Shown: positions 45,742 to 57,981 of the stretch, piece by piece
Numbering within the stretch: position 1 is the stretch's first letter
Layout: each line of letters begins with the position of its first letter
Notes under the pieces: model-generated
Database searches by the model: none
The model's input: only the letters and a program-made list of their open reading frames with translations
Told to the model about the DNA's origin: nothing
Origin: Gremmenia infestans
Lineage: Eukaryota; Ascomycota; Leotiomycetes; Helotiales; Hamatocanthoscyphaceae
DNA: 64,000 nucleotides
Reading direction: 5' to 3'
Assembly (NCBI GenBank): GCA_032629725.1
Contig: JAFEVB010000006.1
Coordinates: 558,001-622,000 of the forward strand
Program-made: the position numbers and the translations under genes

Positions 45742-47428
45742 CTACACAGGAACCGTCCCGTTGCACTTCCCCTGCACTGAATCAGCACCAACCCCCACCA
45801 ATCCATCAAAATACGCCAGTACCGTCTGCAGCGGAACCATATCCATCAACCCTAAACTAGGATTCGAACTCCGAAGCACTTGTCCTTTCCACAGCACACG
45901 GATATAATACCTGCTAATACTTGTGGATGTCGGGGCTACTGCGCTTGATGTTGAAGGTGAGGCAATGCCCGAAGTAGGAACTGTCGCCGTTGCGGCGGGC
46001 GATGAATCCTTCTTGTAAAGCTCAAAGACGACTTCCGAGCCCATTCCAGGCCACACCATCTCGTCCAGCTGCAGGACCGAGAGCAGTCGCGAGATCGAAC
46101 CATCGTGCGCAACGTTGTGCCGGTAGATGACGCTGCTTCTGCCGGCTATGGAATCCCGGATGTGAGTGGTGAGCTCGCCGATCCATACCCCGAAGCTAGT
46201 CGCGCTTGCTGCGAGACTTCGGGGGTCGTCGCGGTAGATGTAGGAGTATTCGTAGTTTCCTAGCCTGTAGACTTCATTTGCAGTATCCTGCGCGACGCAG
46301 GTGGTGGAATTAACCCCGTCAACGAGCTTGCATGGTAGGGGTTTGCTGTGGCATTGTCTGGCGGAAAGATTGTCGTAGTAATGATCAAAGCTCATATGAA
46401 ATCCAGAATCATTGGGCGACACTCCAGAGATGTCATCCAGAGTAGCGTACAATGAGCTTGCAGCCGTCAGGTGATTTGTCCAATTTCCACCGGACTGGAT
46501 GGCGGCAAAGAGGTTTGATGAGACAGGACACGGGTAAGTGGGCTCCAAGGGATCATAACCACTGGGTGCGACGAGTAGTGGATAATCCTCCTGCGTCCCA
46601 AACATGCCATTGAGAACCATTCCTGCCACTTCGCTGGTGATGACATTCTGCGTTACCTTAAACGTAACCTTTTCATCCGCATTATCCGGCAAGAACCCTA
46701 GGAGATCATGATACACCCCGTATAGATCATGACCATGCTGCCACGAATCGTCCAACCCTTCCGCTGTGATCTGAGGAAATTGGCAAGTCCCTAGGAAGCC
46801 GGAAGGTATGAAAGGATTCTGAGGCGACATGTAGCCCTGCCAATATGCATGCGCAGACTTCTTCCCACTCTTCGGTTGCCCGTAGTAGAATAACCCTTCA
46901 TCATCACAATTCCAGCCATAAGATTCGACAGGGAACGAATTTGACGCGTAAACAGTGCGTTTGTGATGTCGATGAATCTATTTCGTCAGCATCACAGCTC
47001 GAACCATTGGACTAAGAACAACTTACTACCTCTACATACTGCAGCTTGTATTCAGACTCGGGTTTTGGGTACTCCGTCGCCCGCACGTGCGGCATATTGC
47101 ACCAATTGTAAGCCCCATACTGGCTCGCCGGCGTGTGAGAGCTATTGTAAATGAACCCATAAATGCCCTCGCCTCCAATTACCCCCGTCAGGTTATTGAT
47201 CCCCGTGGCATTCGGTGCGTGCCAGCTCAGATCAACCGTTGAGGCAGCCTCGCCATGGCGTGTAAGGGACGCGGCAACTGCTGCTATAAAACCAGTGCGG
47301 GGATTCGAGCGCATGGCGGCGAGTTCTTGGTCAATGATGCGATAGAGCAGCAGTATACCGAGTATGGGTATTAACTTCGTGAGGAGGTTGCCGCCCCAGA
47401 CTGCCGGGCGGGTACGTGGGGTGTCCAT
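45742..47428 (-). CDS. Histidine phosphatase superfamily (branch 2) protein, membrane-anchored
   Basis: Two exons, 47428-47027 and 46977-45742, with a 49-nt intron, give 545 residues. An N-terminal hydrophobic segment (LIPILGILLLYRII) without a clear cleavage site suggests a type II membrane anchor. The catalytic motif starts exactly at the exon junction: VEVIHRHHKRTVYASN, a divergent form of RHGxRxP in which the nucleophilic His is kept and Pro is replaced by Val. The distal proton-donor pair appears as RHNVAHDGS at about residue 405. Many Cys and N-glycosylation sequons in the C-terminal two thirds indicate an extracytoplasmic domain. The family removes phosphate from sugars, phytate or glycans, but the substrate here is unknown. 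A Ser/Thr/Pro stretch near the end interrupts the last domain. Confidence 0.87.
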
Positions 47429-47923
47429 CCATACTTATATCTCTAAGAGCTTGTGGGATCTACCCATTGTTTGGGAAGGAGGAATATTCAATGCAGCTGC
47501 TGCAAAGGTGGGATTTGCTTAGAAAGTGGTGTAGATGATTCGTTATCAAGGTGGCATACACCTCGTGCTGGGGGATCTGAGCCAGGTTGCATTGTCAATA
47601 ATGGGGAGGGGGAGCTTTATGTTGCTAGTGGGGTAAGGAGTGAAGTTGAAATTAGGTTTGAGGCTTGCACGTGCGAGCCAACTACTGGCTGATTGGGCGA
47701 AAGCGACGATGAGCTTCATGTCCACCTCATAAATCACCTTGAGAAGATTATATCCCGTTTCCTTGATGCTACTCATACATGAAGAGGCTCAGAATCTTAA
47801 GCTGCTCCAGATACCTGAGACTTTTTCAACGAAAGAGCGTTGATAAACATTTCAAGATGCACCCACAAGTACCTCCGTATCCCTGCCAGGCTGCCAGCAA
47901 TGATCTAGACTTGACAACGGCAT
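47429..47923. other. Intergenic between tandem minus-strand genes
   Basis: Promoter of the histidine phosphatase gene and 3' end of the F-box gene. No ORF of interest was seen. Confidence 0.45.
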
Positions 47924-49708
47924 TCAAGTGTGCCACATCTCTCGAAATTTTTCTTCCCTGCTCATTGTACCGCTGGAATCCCACGTATATAACACCTCCA
48001 TAAGTCTGGGAGGCAATCCAACTGTCTCGTTCGCTACCGTGCGGCGAACAAGCATCTTTTTCACAGAGGGATTAGTGCGCCATGCCATGCGAGTACTTTC
48101 AGCTCTTGCCTTCTGTGCACTGGGCCATGGGGCGCTACTCCACTCTGCTACGTTGATACTTATCGCTGTCAGCTTTGGGAAAGAAGACAACACTTTCATA
48201 TATCTATTGGACTGCAGAATTCTATTAGCAAAGCACTAAATCTCGTGTTTTCCCGCGACGCAGTCTACACCAAGATGCTTCTCACTCACCTCGCCGATAT
48301 CTTTCGGAACAGCAATCCCCAAATCAGTTAAGTTGGAGCAAGCGTCCCGGAGGCTTTTCAATTGCACAAGTGAGAAGTAATAATCTCGTTTGAAGTTGTC
48401 AAAAAATAAAGCCCGCAGGTTGCCACCTTGCTTCATGATTCCCTGCAACAAAGTTTTCCCGTCGCATCTGTTGATACGGAGGTTCTTGAGTTTAACCAGA
48501 CTTCCGATGAATTCTCCTAACAACTCTGGTCTTGAAAACCCCACCACACTCTGCACTACATTCTGAATCACAGGTCCAGGACGACTCTGTTGTGTCTGTT
48601 GTGTAACGGGGAATGTAAGCTGCAAGTCCTCAAGCAACGGGAGTTCCTTTGGCGGTACTGATGACAGGAACTGATATATGTCCCGGGAAGTGCCCACTAT
48701 CCTAAGAGTTCTTAGTCTTGAAAAATCCCATGATTGGAAGTCAGACTTTGAACATTGTAACCATGGATAGTCCCATGTATTCAATCTTATCAAAGCTGGG
48801 AACTTCTTATCCTGTCCAAGAAAATGGAATGGCCCATTAAGCCGTCCTAGCAATGTTAGATCCTTCAGGTTTTGAGACGCTTGCAGGACTGCCTCCCAAT
48901 CCCCTCCTGGGCTGATAGTGAGATAAGCCAAGCTGGATGCTAAGGGTAGAAGTTTCTGACTTGTGACTTCAGCGGTAGCATAATGCAAACCTAGCCTTAC
49001 GTTGCACCGCTGCCATCGCGTGATGAAGGCGTTTCGTAGAGGCTCTGGAAGATTCTCCCACCTGATATAAGACCCCATATATACGTTCCACATCCCGTTG
49101 TTTTTGTATGCGCACCTGAGATTTGTCTTAGTAGTATTCACTTTGTCTACCTCTACGGAACCTCTTCTGTATATGGGGATTGAGCTTGAACTCAAAACTT
49201 ACTCGATCATCCTAAGCCTTTTGCAACCCGAAAGCAGTTTGACAAAAGTGTTCCATCGGTAGGCAGGCCCCATTAAGATGCCAATCATCCTAGTGTGTTC
49301 ACGCATATTGGCCCATACACTGCGCCTGACACGATTCTCGCTTCGATCTAACGGCCCATTGTTCGTGAGTTTATTACTGGTCACTCGCACATGTCGATAA
49401 ACAAAGCGAATTGCGATTCTGTTCCATGTTCTTGACACAAGACGATGGGTCGAGGGGAATTTGGACTTTTGGATGCATCTTTCAGTGAACGCCTGTTACG
49501 ACCTGTCAGTCTTAAGAGTTCCAGCATGCCCCAGATTCACTAAGGTATTCTCAATATGGCTCACCTCTTCAAATATCATGACCAAGAGCTCATCACTCAG
49601 CTTCTCTGCTGCAGAGGCAGGTCTGGCGTTTATGGACTTGGGGGCCGACATAGTTTGAAGAAGAGCCGGAGCAGACGCTGGCTTTGCTCTCGCTTCTCTA
49701 GAAGCCAT
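47924..49708 (-). CDS. F-box/LRR-type protein
   Basis: Four exons (49708-49565, 49492-49203, 49115-48290, 48235-47924), with introns of 72, 87 and 54 nt, give 523 residues with consistent phases. After an Ala/Ser-rich leader, LSDELLVMIFEE is the start of an F-box, completed in exon 2 by HRLVSRTWNRIAIRFVYRHV. F-box proteins recruit substrates to SCF ubiquitin ligases through Skp1. The long third exon carries irregular leucine-rich repeats (LAYLTISPGGDW, LKDLTLLGRL, LRTLRIVGTSRDIYQFL, CSNLTDLGIAVP). The order and spacing match the plus-strand gene at 41113-43008, so the two are paralogues in opposite orientation about 5 kb apart. This copy has no premature stop. The target is unknown. Confidence 0.8.
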
Positions 49709-50791
49709 TGTGTGTCGTCGTTGTGGTGAAGATCTGTTGTGGTTGCTCGGAGAAGAAGAGAGCGAAGTCGAGAAAGGGTAAACAAGTCGATAGAACAGGA
49801 AGCGAACCTCTCCACGTGACTCCCTTTTCTGCCAGCCACCATTTCAGATCAATGTCTGACCGCAAGTGAATCATTCGAAGGAACGCCAGGTATTAGGGCT
49901 CTGGGGAAATGGGAGATGACTTCAAATGAGCGATGGCGGACTTGCAGATGAGGTGTTTCGGGGTTCTCAGATACCATAATTGGAGTTTTGACTTCGCATA
50001 TGCCACATATTGCTAGATCCAGTCAGGGGTGAACGATCCTCATACCAAATTGGTACACTTTTTAAGTCATCTTAGTGTTATTTGAGAGCTGGTTGGGTTG
50101 GAAAGCTCAACGTCTGTACATAAGGCCCGCAATCAAAGTCCGGGTTTTGGAAGTTCAATGCAATTTATTGAATTTAGAAGGTACACATCAATTTTACCCC
50201 ACTCATATAATGTCTGCCTTGCTCTAATCTCTTTCTGATGTCCTTTTGTTTCCTACTACGATTGAGTCTAAAAGATGGGTTGATACAGTTCCTTATGTTA
50301 CCTGCTCTGAGCAATGTCTTGTACGCAATTAAACAGTGCTGTTATACACTTGTTCACATGCTACCACGGTGTCTATGTCTCCGCGTCGATGAATTTTGAG
50401 GGAATTGGGGGGAGTTTTTGATATAAGATGAGCAAAATGGTGGTTAACGCAGCATGTGTAGCAAAGCAAAACCAAAAAGCAAAACCTCAAGAGCGTTTAC
50501 CTAAAAAGGAAGAAATGTATGCTCCTCCCACACTCAGTCTAAACACTATTACTAGTCTCCAAATCTCCACGTTTTGCATCTTTAATTTAAAGCATGCACT
50601 CCGCGCTCAAACCAAGGACAATCTTTACCCCCTTTCTCCCATCCGTATCCCACCTTGCCGTAAAACGCCAACCCAGTGGTAAGTCATCTTTTCTGGGGCT
50701 TTTTCCCTACTTCAGACATACCGGTGAGACAGCTTTTGTTCATTGATGATCCATGTGTTTAAAGCCATCCTTTACTGGTAAGTTTCCTCCC
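49709..50791. other. Intergenic, no gene recognised
   Basis: Promoter of the F-box gene and 3' region of the Clr5 gene. The frame at 50428-50682 is short, starts with ATG and has no recognisable similarity. Confidence 0.45.
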
Positions 50792-53120
50792 TCACTTGGA
50801 GCCTTCGAGTGATTGATTGTACAGGCGCATCATGTCCGCAATACTAAAGCCCATGTACTCGCTGCCGGATAATGTTGCCCCAAACTTGAAAGTCATGGTG
50901 CTAGCCGTTTGTAGGGTGCTCATCAATTTGATCGTTTCAGCATCATCTACGGTACTGTAAGTTCTGTCAGGTGCACCCAAGCGCTCTAGGTGTTGATGAG
51001 TGTAAGACCCATAAAGAAAGTCGCGAATTTTTGCTGCATGAATTGGAGGAATACTTCCCAAGCGCCCCGACATCGCTTCAATCCTGTTCCAGACAGAATC
51101 GGCATCCGTGAGAGGGATTTCAACACCTCTTGATATCTGATAAAGAAAATCTGGTAAGACTTTCTCTATCTTCGTCAACACCCTTTCTCCCCAAGGCTCT
51201 CCACTACGATCCACCTCCACCAATGAGTCCCAGGAGTCTAACAAGTAGGAGATAGACCTGTCGAACTGACGTTGTCGGATAAGTTGTTTGGCGTACCAGT
51301 AAAATATATCAGCTTTCTCGTAACATGAAGCCTTGGGTGAAGCGTGTTTCGATCTGGTAATCCCATAATCAAAGAGCGTCTCTGCTGCCTCACGTCCAGC
51401 AACTGAGCTAGACAAGTCTAGCAGTGACCAACTCTTTTTCACTAATTCAATAGCTTTGAACATGAGACGTGGAAACAATTCCATATCCAAATCAGGACGC
51501 TCTTCAACCATTTCAACCATTTCTTCCAGCAGTTGAATGAGGAGGCCATTGTCCAAGCTATTTGAGAAACCGAGTCTTGGTTTGTTCAAGCAGTCGGGTG
51601 TTGAACGAACAGATTCGAGTACTGTTTTTAACAGTTGTGAAAGGGAGTGGGCGATGGAATTGTGATTTAAAGCTCTGGAAAGAAGGACTAGCAAAGTATT
51701 TAACGCCTCGTAGCCTTTTGCTACACTTTTCTTTATAAAAGCAAGGGATGATTGCCACCCGAAGATGCTCCCCTGATTTTGGACCTCACCATCTGTAAGT
51801 GCCTTCCAACATAGTATACTGGCATCTTTGTAATTTCCCATTTTCATAAGAATGTCGACAAGACATCTCAGGGCCTTCAGAGTAGCTGTACCTGATGTAC
51901 CGAAGATTCGTTCGTAACCAAGAAAGCACACGTGATACATGGACATAGATTCGTGAAGCCGATCTTGAGATCTTAATGCCTGTGCAAGTTCGAACTGAAG
52001 TGCGCACGCTTTATGTGGCTCAGGGTCCCAGAGCTTGATGTATCGATCAAGAACCGAAGCACATATAGAAATGACAATGACCAGTTTTGTTTGATCCTCA
52101 GATGATTCTCGAATATTAGCCAGGCGTTGGATATCATGCTCATTTAATAGATAGCGAAATTCGGGTAGCACAAGTCTTTGCAGGTTTTGGGGTAAGTACA
52201 AAAAGGTATGTTCCGCTTCGGCTCTGATAGCAGTTTTGGCATCGTATAAATCGCGCGCATGCACAACATCACTTGCCTCTGTTAGACAGTGTTCGGGCTC
52301 GCTGATGTGAAGGGCATCTATAGAATATAAATATTCAGTCTCAACGCTTCCTGGCCATATCGTGGCAAGTGACGTCGCTTCTGCGCCAAACGAGTTGTCC
52401 TGAACGTTGAGGCTTTGAGCATCCTGTATCAAGAGACCATCAAAGGGAGCCATCATCGTGTCCGTATTGTTTATGCTGTTATCTTGTTCAGAGGCTTCCA
52501 TCTGCTCCTGGAACGCCACAATGTCATGAGGCTCCTCAGATATTCGGCCCATATGATCTCCAAGCAATAAGTCGCCATCGCATTCAAAATTCGGTGTACC
52601 ATAGCTGACACAGGCTGGAGTGGCTACAGACAATTAACTTACAGCCAGATGATTCAGCAAAAAAAACTTACCAGCACTGGGAGATGCCGCATTGGAATCT
52701 TTCACTGTCTTCCTCTTTTTAAAATTCTTGATTCTCTCCTTAGTAATTCCAGACCCGGCATGACTAGCGACAGTCTGCTTGCCCTCTCTCGAGCGCTTGT
52801 CGACTTTGGATATGACGATCTTCATATCATTCTCGCTCAACTTCTTGAGGTATCCCCACTCCTTCAGCTGAGTTTTCCACTTCCGTTCACTATCCAATAT
52901 CTATGTCAAAAAAATTCAATTGGTGACAGGGATGGAAGTATTCTTACGATGCTTTAAAGCCATGGAGGCTTTCAATGTCTCTCATTGTGGTCGGGAGAGT
53001 CTGGGATTTTGTAATGTAGATATCGTGTATATCCTCTTTGAGCGACTGCCATTTCTCATCGTTTTGTGCGAGCCATGTGCCTTTCGGGGGATCCTGTTGG
53101 GTTTGAAGCTGAGTCTCCAT
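50792..53120 (-). CDS. Clr5-domain protein with TPR-like C-terminal region
   Basis: Three exons (53120-52948, 52889-52672, 52623-50792) join through introns of 58 and 48 nt into 740 residues; 53120 is the first ATG of the frame. The Clr5 domain is at residues about 20-75, split by intron 1: WQSLKEDIHDIYITKSQTL, MRDIESLHGFKAS, then WKTQLKEWGYLKK. A basic stretch (ERIKNFKKRKTVK) could be a nuclear signal. Exon 3 is a helical-repeat region with TPR-like pairs (KACALQFELAQALRSQDRLH, LKALRCLVDILMKMGNYKDA, YWYAKQLIRQRQFDRSISYL). Clr5 was defined from a fission-yeast silencing factor. Filamentous fungi have many such proteins of unknown role, presumed to be DNA- or chromatin-associated. Confidence 0.83.
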
Positions 53121-55289
53121 GGTTATGAAAGAATGAGTGACCAGCGTTGTGGAGGAAGCGTAAGGCTGCGACGTGAACAACCAGTTTTGATAACCACAAG
53201 GAGATGAAAGGGCAGTAAGATGTGTGTTCGAAGATTTCAGATCAAGGTTTGGTACTTGAATATTCAGGATGGAAGATCGAACAAATATAGTGAAAGGACT
53301 GTTGAGATGGGAGAAAAGATATCCTATTTCAACGTCTCACAAACAAGGCAAAACCAGTCACCAAGACTTAAGCGGGCCACTTAGAAAGGGGGGACAAAAG
53401 TGCAAATCTACCCCTGTTAACAAATACGCCACCGGAAACTTCGCCGAGGACAAAAGTGCAATTCTATAATAAGCCACAGACCAATTTAGGCACCTATCAA
53501 TTTTCTATCAGCCTACCACGACATAAAAACAGTGGGGCTATTAACGTTTGTTTCGCATTTTATTACTTCCTACCACCACAACACTGTTCAGAACGTTGAG
53601 ACCTACATCAATAAATGCTCATAGAGGAAGACTTGTAACCTCTCGTTTTCTCAAAGTCTTCGTACTTGGTTTTGTCGCTATGACTCTGCTCGCCGAGTTT
53701 GTTTTTGATGGGAATTTGTAGCCTTTGCTGTCAGTCAAAAAGCTGCTGTCATATTTTAATACTAAAGTCACCTTTTACTATGAAATCTAAAGGTCGGCGT
53801 GGAACGGGAATGAGGAAACAATTTAAGCTGGTCAAGAAGCTTATAATCTGCTCTTTAGCAAGGTTTACAAGTTTCCAATAACTGCCTCGATGTTCCAGTC
53901 CTCAAGTGTAGCTCGCAGTTCGTTGCGCCAATCCCCCAACTGCATTTATAGCATAAAGAAGTTGACGTGACTTAGCAAGTGGGAACTTCAAATTCATGAA
54001 TGGAAGAAGAAAATCATATATAAAATGCTTCACGACTATTTTTCACTCTCCAATCTAACCGCCAGTCACCTATTTTGCCTCTTAAGTACTGTGTAAGGTT
54101 TCTGCAGCTAGTTAATTCACCAGGAGATGAGCCTTTTGACAACCTGTCATTAAAGCATCACCTCTAACAGAACCTCATATGACTCTCTCCTACAGTAGTA
54201 TCCAAACAATCTACATTTGCTGTCAAGAAAACTTTGCTGTCAAAAGTCTTCCTCACTTCCCAAAGCAAAGTGAAGCAAGAAATAAACTTCCTCAAGTCTC
54301 CATATCGAAGTATAAACTGCTATAGATATCAATCCATGCACCTCACTCCATGTTCTGATGGATTTTGAGAGTGTTGATTCTCTTGATCTACCATAATACA
54401 CTAATCAATGCATTAAATATCTCAAGCTCAAGACGTTCAACTTTAGAATAAACGCGCTGACCAATCTCTTCGCCATTCCATGCGCTCATCTACACTTTGG
54501 TGTGGAGTATAAAAGTCCCCGTCTAGCTGTGATTATTGCAAATCAAAAGCGGTAAACCAACACCAACATCTTGAATGGAAGGAGTAGCGGACTTCGCAAT
54601 AATCACTCTTAAAATGTTCATTCTCTGCCTTTCCGACTCCCCTTAAAGTGACCAGCTAGCTCACTCAATTTCTTTAACCCAATCAACTGTGAATGAATTT
54701 CACCGTATACTTTCAACTTTACTGTCAAGTCTACAACTGCTGTCAAGTTCACTTACCATTCATTTATCGCTCAATATTACTTCTAGACCGCCTTCGGAAT
54801 ATCCACTCCCTTTCTAGTTCAAGCCAGAAAGATTTATCTAAGATAACGCGATGTACCTAACCGGTAGCCGCAACCGTGGTAGATGGTTTCTTCGGTGTAG
54901 TTTTCGACACTTTGTTACCCTAGTACATGTTGCGAAATGCATATATATAGGACCTAGAAAGGTGTTGGTTTATTGACTGATTATGTAATTTTGGAGGTTT
55001 TCTCATTCGTCGTTCAGCTGAGTTGCGATGGAATGAATGATTCAATATCAATACTGACTTAAAGAAGATAGACTCTAGAACAATCAGTCCTGGTGGTCTA
55101 GAGAGGTGTGTGGAAGAGTGTGAGGAGCAAATATGTATTTGGTTTGCTATGGTGTGAACTTCACATTAATCGAGGAAACCGGTTCCATATATACTTATTC
55201 AAGAAATTCTATTGCTTTTATATAGACGTAAATGTCAACATGACTCATCACACTATAAACCCCCACCCTTTCCTCTACAGAGGGAGGAT
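53121..55289. other. Gene-poor 2.2-kb stretch with repeated GCTGTCA motifs
   Basis: No ORF above about 66 codons is supported. The sequence is AT-rich. A motif of the type T(T/G)CTGTCAA recurs at about 53728, 53745, 54219, 54238, 54723 and 54740, often in pairs. A decayed repeat or a non-coding transcript are both possible. The left end is the Clr5 promoter, and the right end is the 3' side of tryptophan synthase. Confidence 0.45.
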
Positions 55290-57676
55290 TTAAAATCTCA
55301 AATCCCATCCAATTTTCGGCCCTAGAACAGGCAACTCATCCGCAACACTCTGCACATCCTTATCTCCTCTCCCACTAACACAAATAACGATATCTTGCCC
55401 CTTTTCCATCGTCTTCGCCAACTCCACCGCCCCAAATATCGCATGCGCCGTCTCCAATGCCGGGATAATGCCCTCCAATTGAGAAATCATCTTGAACCCA
55501 ATAAATGCCTCGGCATCAGTAGCAGCGATGAACTTCGCGCGCTCGCTGTCTTTCCAACTCGAGAGCTCGGGGCCGACACCTGGGTAATCGAGGCCGGCGG
55601 ATACGGAATGCGTGTCTTGGATTTGACCGTGGCGATCTTGAAGGACGTAGGTACGGACGCCGTGGAGAACACCTTTGGTGCCACCGGTGAGGGTTGCAGA
55701 GTGGCGCTCTGTATCTAGCCCATCGCCAGCAGCTTCTACACCCAGTAATTTCACACTTGGGTCCTTGCTGAACGGATAAAACATGCCGACGGCATTAGAT
55801 CCACCACCTACACAAGCTACGACCGCATCCGGCAACTTCCCGCGCTTCTCTAGCATCTGAGCCCTGGTCTCGTTGCCGATGACGGACTGGAATGTACGGA
55901 CGATGGTTGGGAAGGGGTGAGGGCCGATGGCAGATCCGATGATATAGTGTGTTGTGTCGAGCTTCACGACCCAGGCGCGCATAGCTTCGTTAACGGCATC
56001 GCGGAGGGTGCGGGACCCGGCTTCGACAGCGACGACCGAGGCGCCAAGAAGCTTGATGCGGAAGACGTTGAGGGCTTGGCGACGGACGTCTTCAGCTCCC
56101 ATATAGATGGTGCATTTCATGCCGAATTTTGCGCAGACTGTGGCAGTTGCTACGCCGTGTTGGCCGGCTCCTGTCTCAGCAATGATTTCGGTCTTGCCTA
56201 GTCTTCGGGCGAGGAGAATTTGGCCAAGGGCGTTGTTGATCTTGTGACTTCCGGTGTGATTTAGATCTTCTCGCTTTAACCAGATGTTGGCTCCACCGGC
56301 ATGCTCGGTTAGTCTCTCAGCCATGTGTAGCTGGCCAGGTCGTCCCATCCAGGGGTAGTATGTTCGGTATTCTTCCCAAAAGGCGGGATCGTCTTTGATC
56401 TTGTTGAATCCCTCTTCGAGCTCGGACAAACAGTCCATCAGTGATTCGGGGACGTATTGTCCACCAAATTCGCCAAATCTTGCTGGGATAGCAGCTGGAT
56501 CGACTGGACCATCGGTGTTCAGGGCCTCAATCTGATCTACCAGACCGACACCATTTCCGTTTTCGCGAATAACGCCATCCACGTGGACATCGGTGGGCTC
56601 TTTTGCTTCATGCATCGTCTCGATGATACCAACTTCCCGAGTGAGACCACCGTTGGGGACATTTCTTCGACCGCAGACTTTGGCACAATATTCCTCTACA
56701 GCTTTCGCACCTTGACCGGCTGGAGCGTCTGCCAGAGTGGTGATAATTTGACTCCCAATGACTACACCATCAGCGATCTTGGCAACACTCAAGAAATGAT
56801 CTCTTGTGCTAACACCAAAGCCAACAGCAGCAGGTTTGTCACCTGAATACTCCTTGACTCGTTCCAGGAGATCAGGTAATTGTGTATTCATCGTCCCTCC
56901 AGTGGCGCCAGTGACACCCATCCTGGAGACGACATATATAAAAGAGTCGGCAAGCTTGCAGAGCAGCTTCATCCGAGACTCAGAGGTAGATGGCGCGATA
57001 AGAGGAACGTATGATAGCCTGCAAGCAGATTAATATAGCCTTTAGTAGAGGGATACTTGAGTGACTCACCCTCCCTTTGTACAGAAATTCCTAAATGTAA
57101 CAGCCTCCTCGGGTGGCAGATCAACGACAATAAAGCCATTGACACCCGCTTCCCTACAATCCTTCAACAGTCTTTCCTCTCCATAGCTCAGCATCGGGTT
57201 GTAGTATCCCATAAACAGCACGGGGGCTTTCAATCCCTTCTTTCGAGCCTCTCGTACCATCTGAAGAGTTGATTCGACAGTGACTCCATTTTTGAGAGCA
57301 ATCTGTGTAGGGTTTGTCAGGAGTATTCGGGCTTATGCTTGGAATATAAACTAACAGTATTCGACTTTTGGATGGTAGGCCCGTCTGCAATTGGGTCTGT
57401 AAAAGGTAAACCAAGCTCAATGACATCTATGCAATCGTTTAGCAATGTTCAATGGCAAGCAATTGGATATATTACCTGCACCGCCAGCTTCCATGCCAAG
57501 TAGAACCTCAACCGTCTCAGCAGCAGTAGGGAATCCAGCCGTAACATATGTCACAAGGGCAGGCTATCAAACAAATACCATCAGCTATCTACCTCAATTG
57601 GGGGGCAATTGCCACAGGAATTGCATACTCTTTCCTCTTTCTTGCATTGTGCGAATGTTCTTTTGAGTCCGTCCAT
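55290..57676 (-). CDS. Bifunctional tryptophan synthase (alpha-beta fusion)
   Basis: Five exons (57676-57629, 57563-57476, 57426-57356, 57302-57070, 57018-55290) fit in phase to 722 residues, the normal size of the fungal fusion (yeast Trp5, Neurospora trp-3). It catalyses the last two steps of tryptophan synthesis in the cytosol. The alpha half (about 1-255) has VIELGLPFTDPIADGP, holding the catalytic Glu and Asp, plus FGVSTRDH and ADGVVIGSQI. A linker precedes the beta half, which begins at RFGEFGGQYVPE. PLP-binding Lys lies in LNHTGSHKINNALGQ, and the phosphate loop is GGGSNAVGMF. GVGPELSS and CVSGRGDKD close the domain. The start ATG is supported by MDGLKRTFAQCKKE, conserved in fungal orthologues. 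Intron 3 uses a GTTAGT donor. Confidence 0.97.
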
Positions 57677-57981
57677 GATTGCAGGTATTGGAATATGTGT
57701 TTGAGAGATCAATCGCAAGAAGATGTCAAGTCTTGCGGGTATTTAAAAGATTTCTGGAATGAGTCAGTAGATATGCACCCTATCTAGATATTGCGGCCGT
57801 TGATATTGCCCCTCCAAAAAAATGTTTCACCGCCCGGCAGACGCCCCACATACCCCGAGATTATGTAATCCACCAGCTTCACTTGTTCATCTCATTGCCA
57901 CCAAGCTTCCTTCACATGAAATACTTATACATCTGAATACCCCCAACTCCAACAACTTGCCAATTGATAGCAACATACAAA
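57677..57981. promoter_or_regulatory. Divergent promoter between tryptophan synthase and SDHAF4
   Basis: A 305-bp interval separates the two start codons of head-to-head genes, so it must hold both promoters. No TGACTC-type general amino-acid control site is obvious: TGAGTCAG near 57758 is one base off a Gcn4/CPC1 site and is worth testing. Confidence 0.55.

Noticed and set aside
46990..47030. GCTCGAACCATTGG resembling a tRNA T-loop (GGTTCGAGC on the minus strand)
   Set aside because: It lies within a 49-nt intron of the histidine phosphatase gene; no acceptor or anticodon stems can be formed around it.
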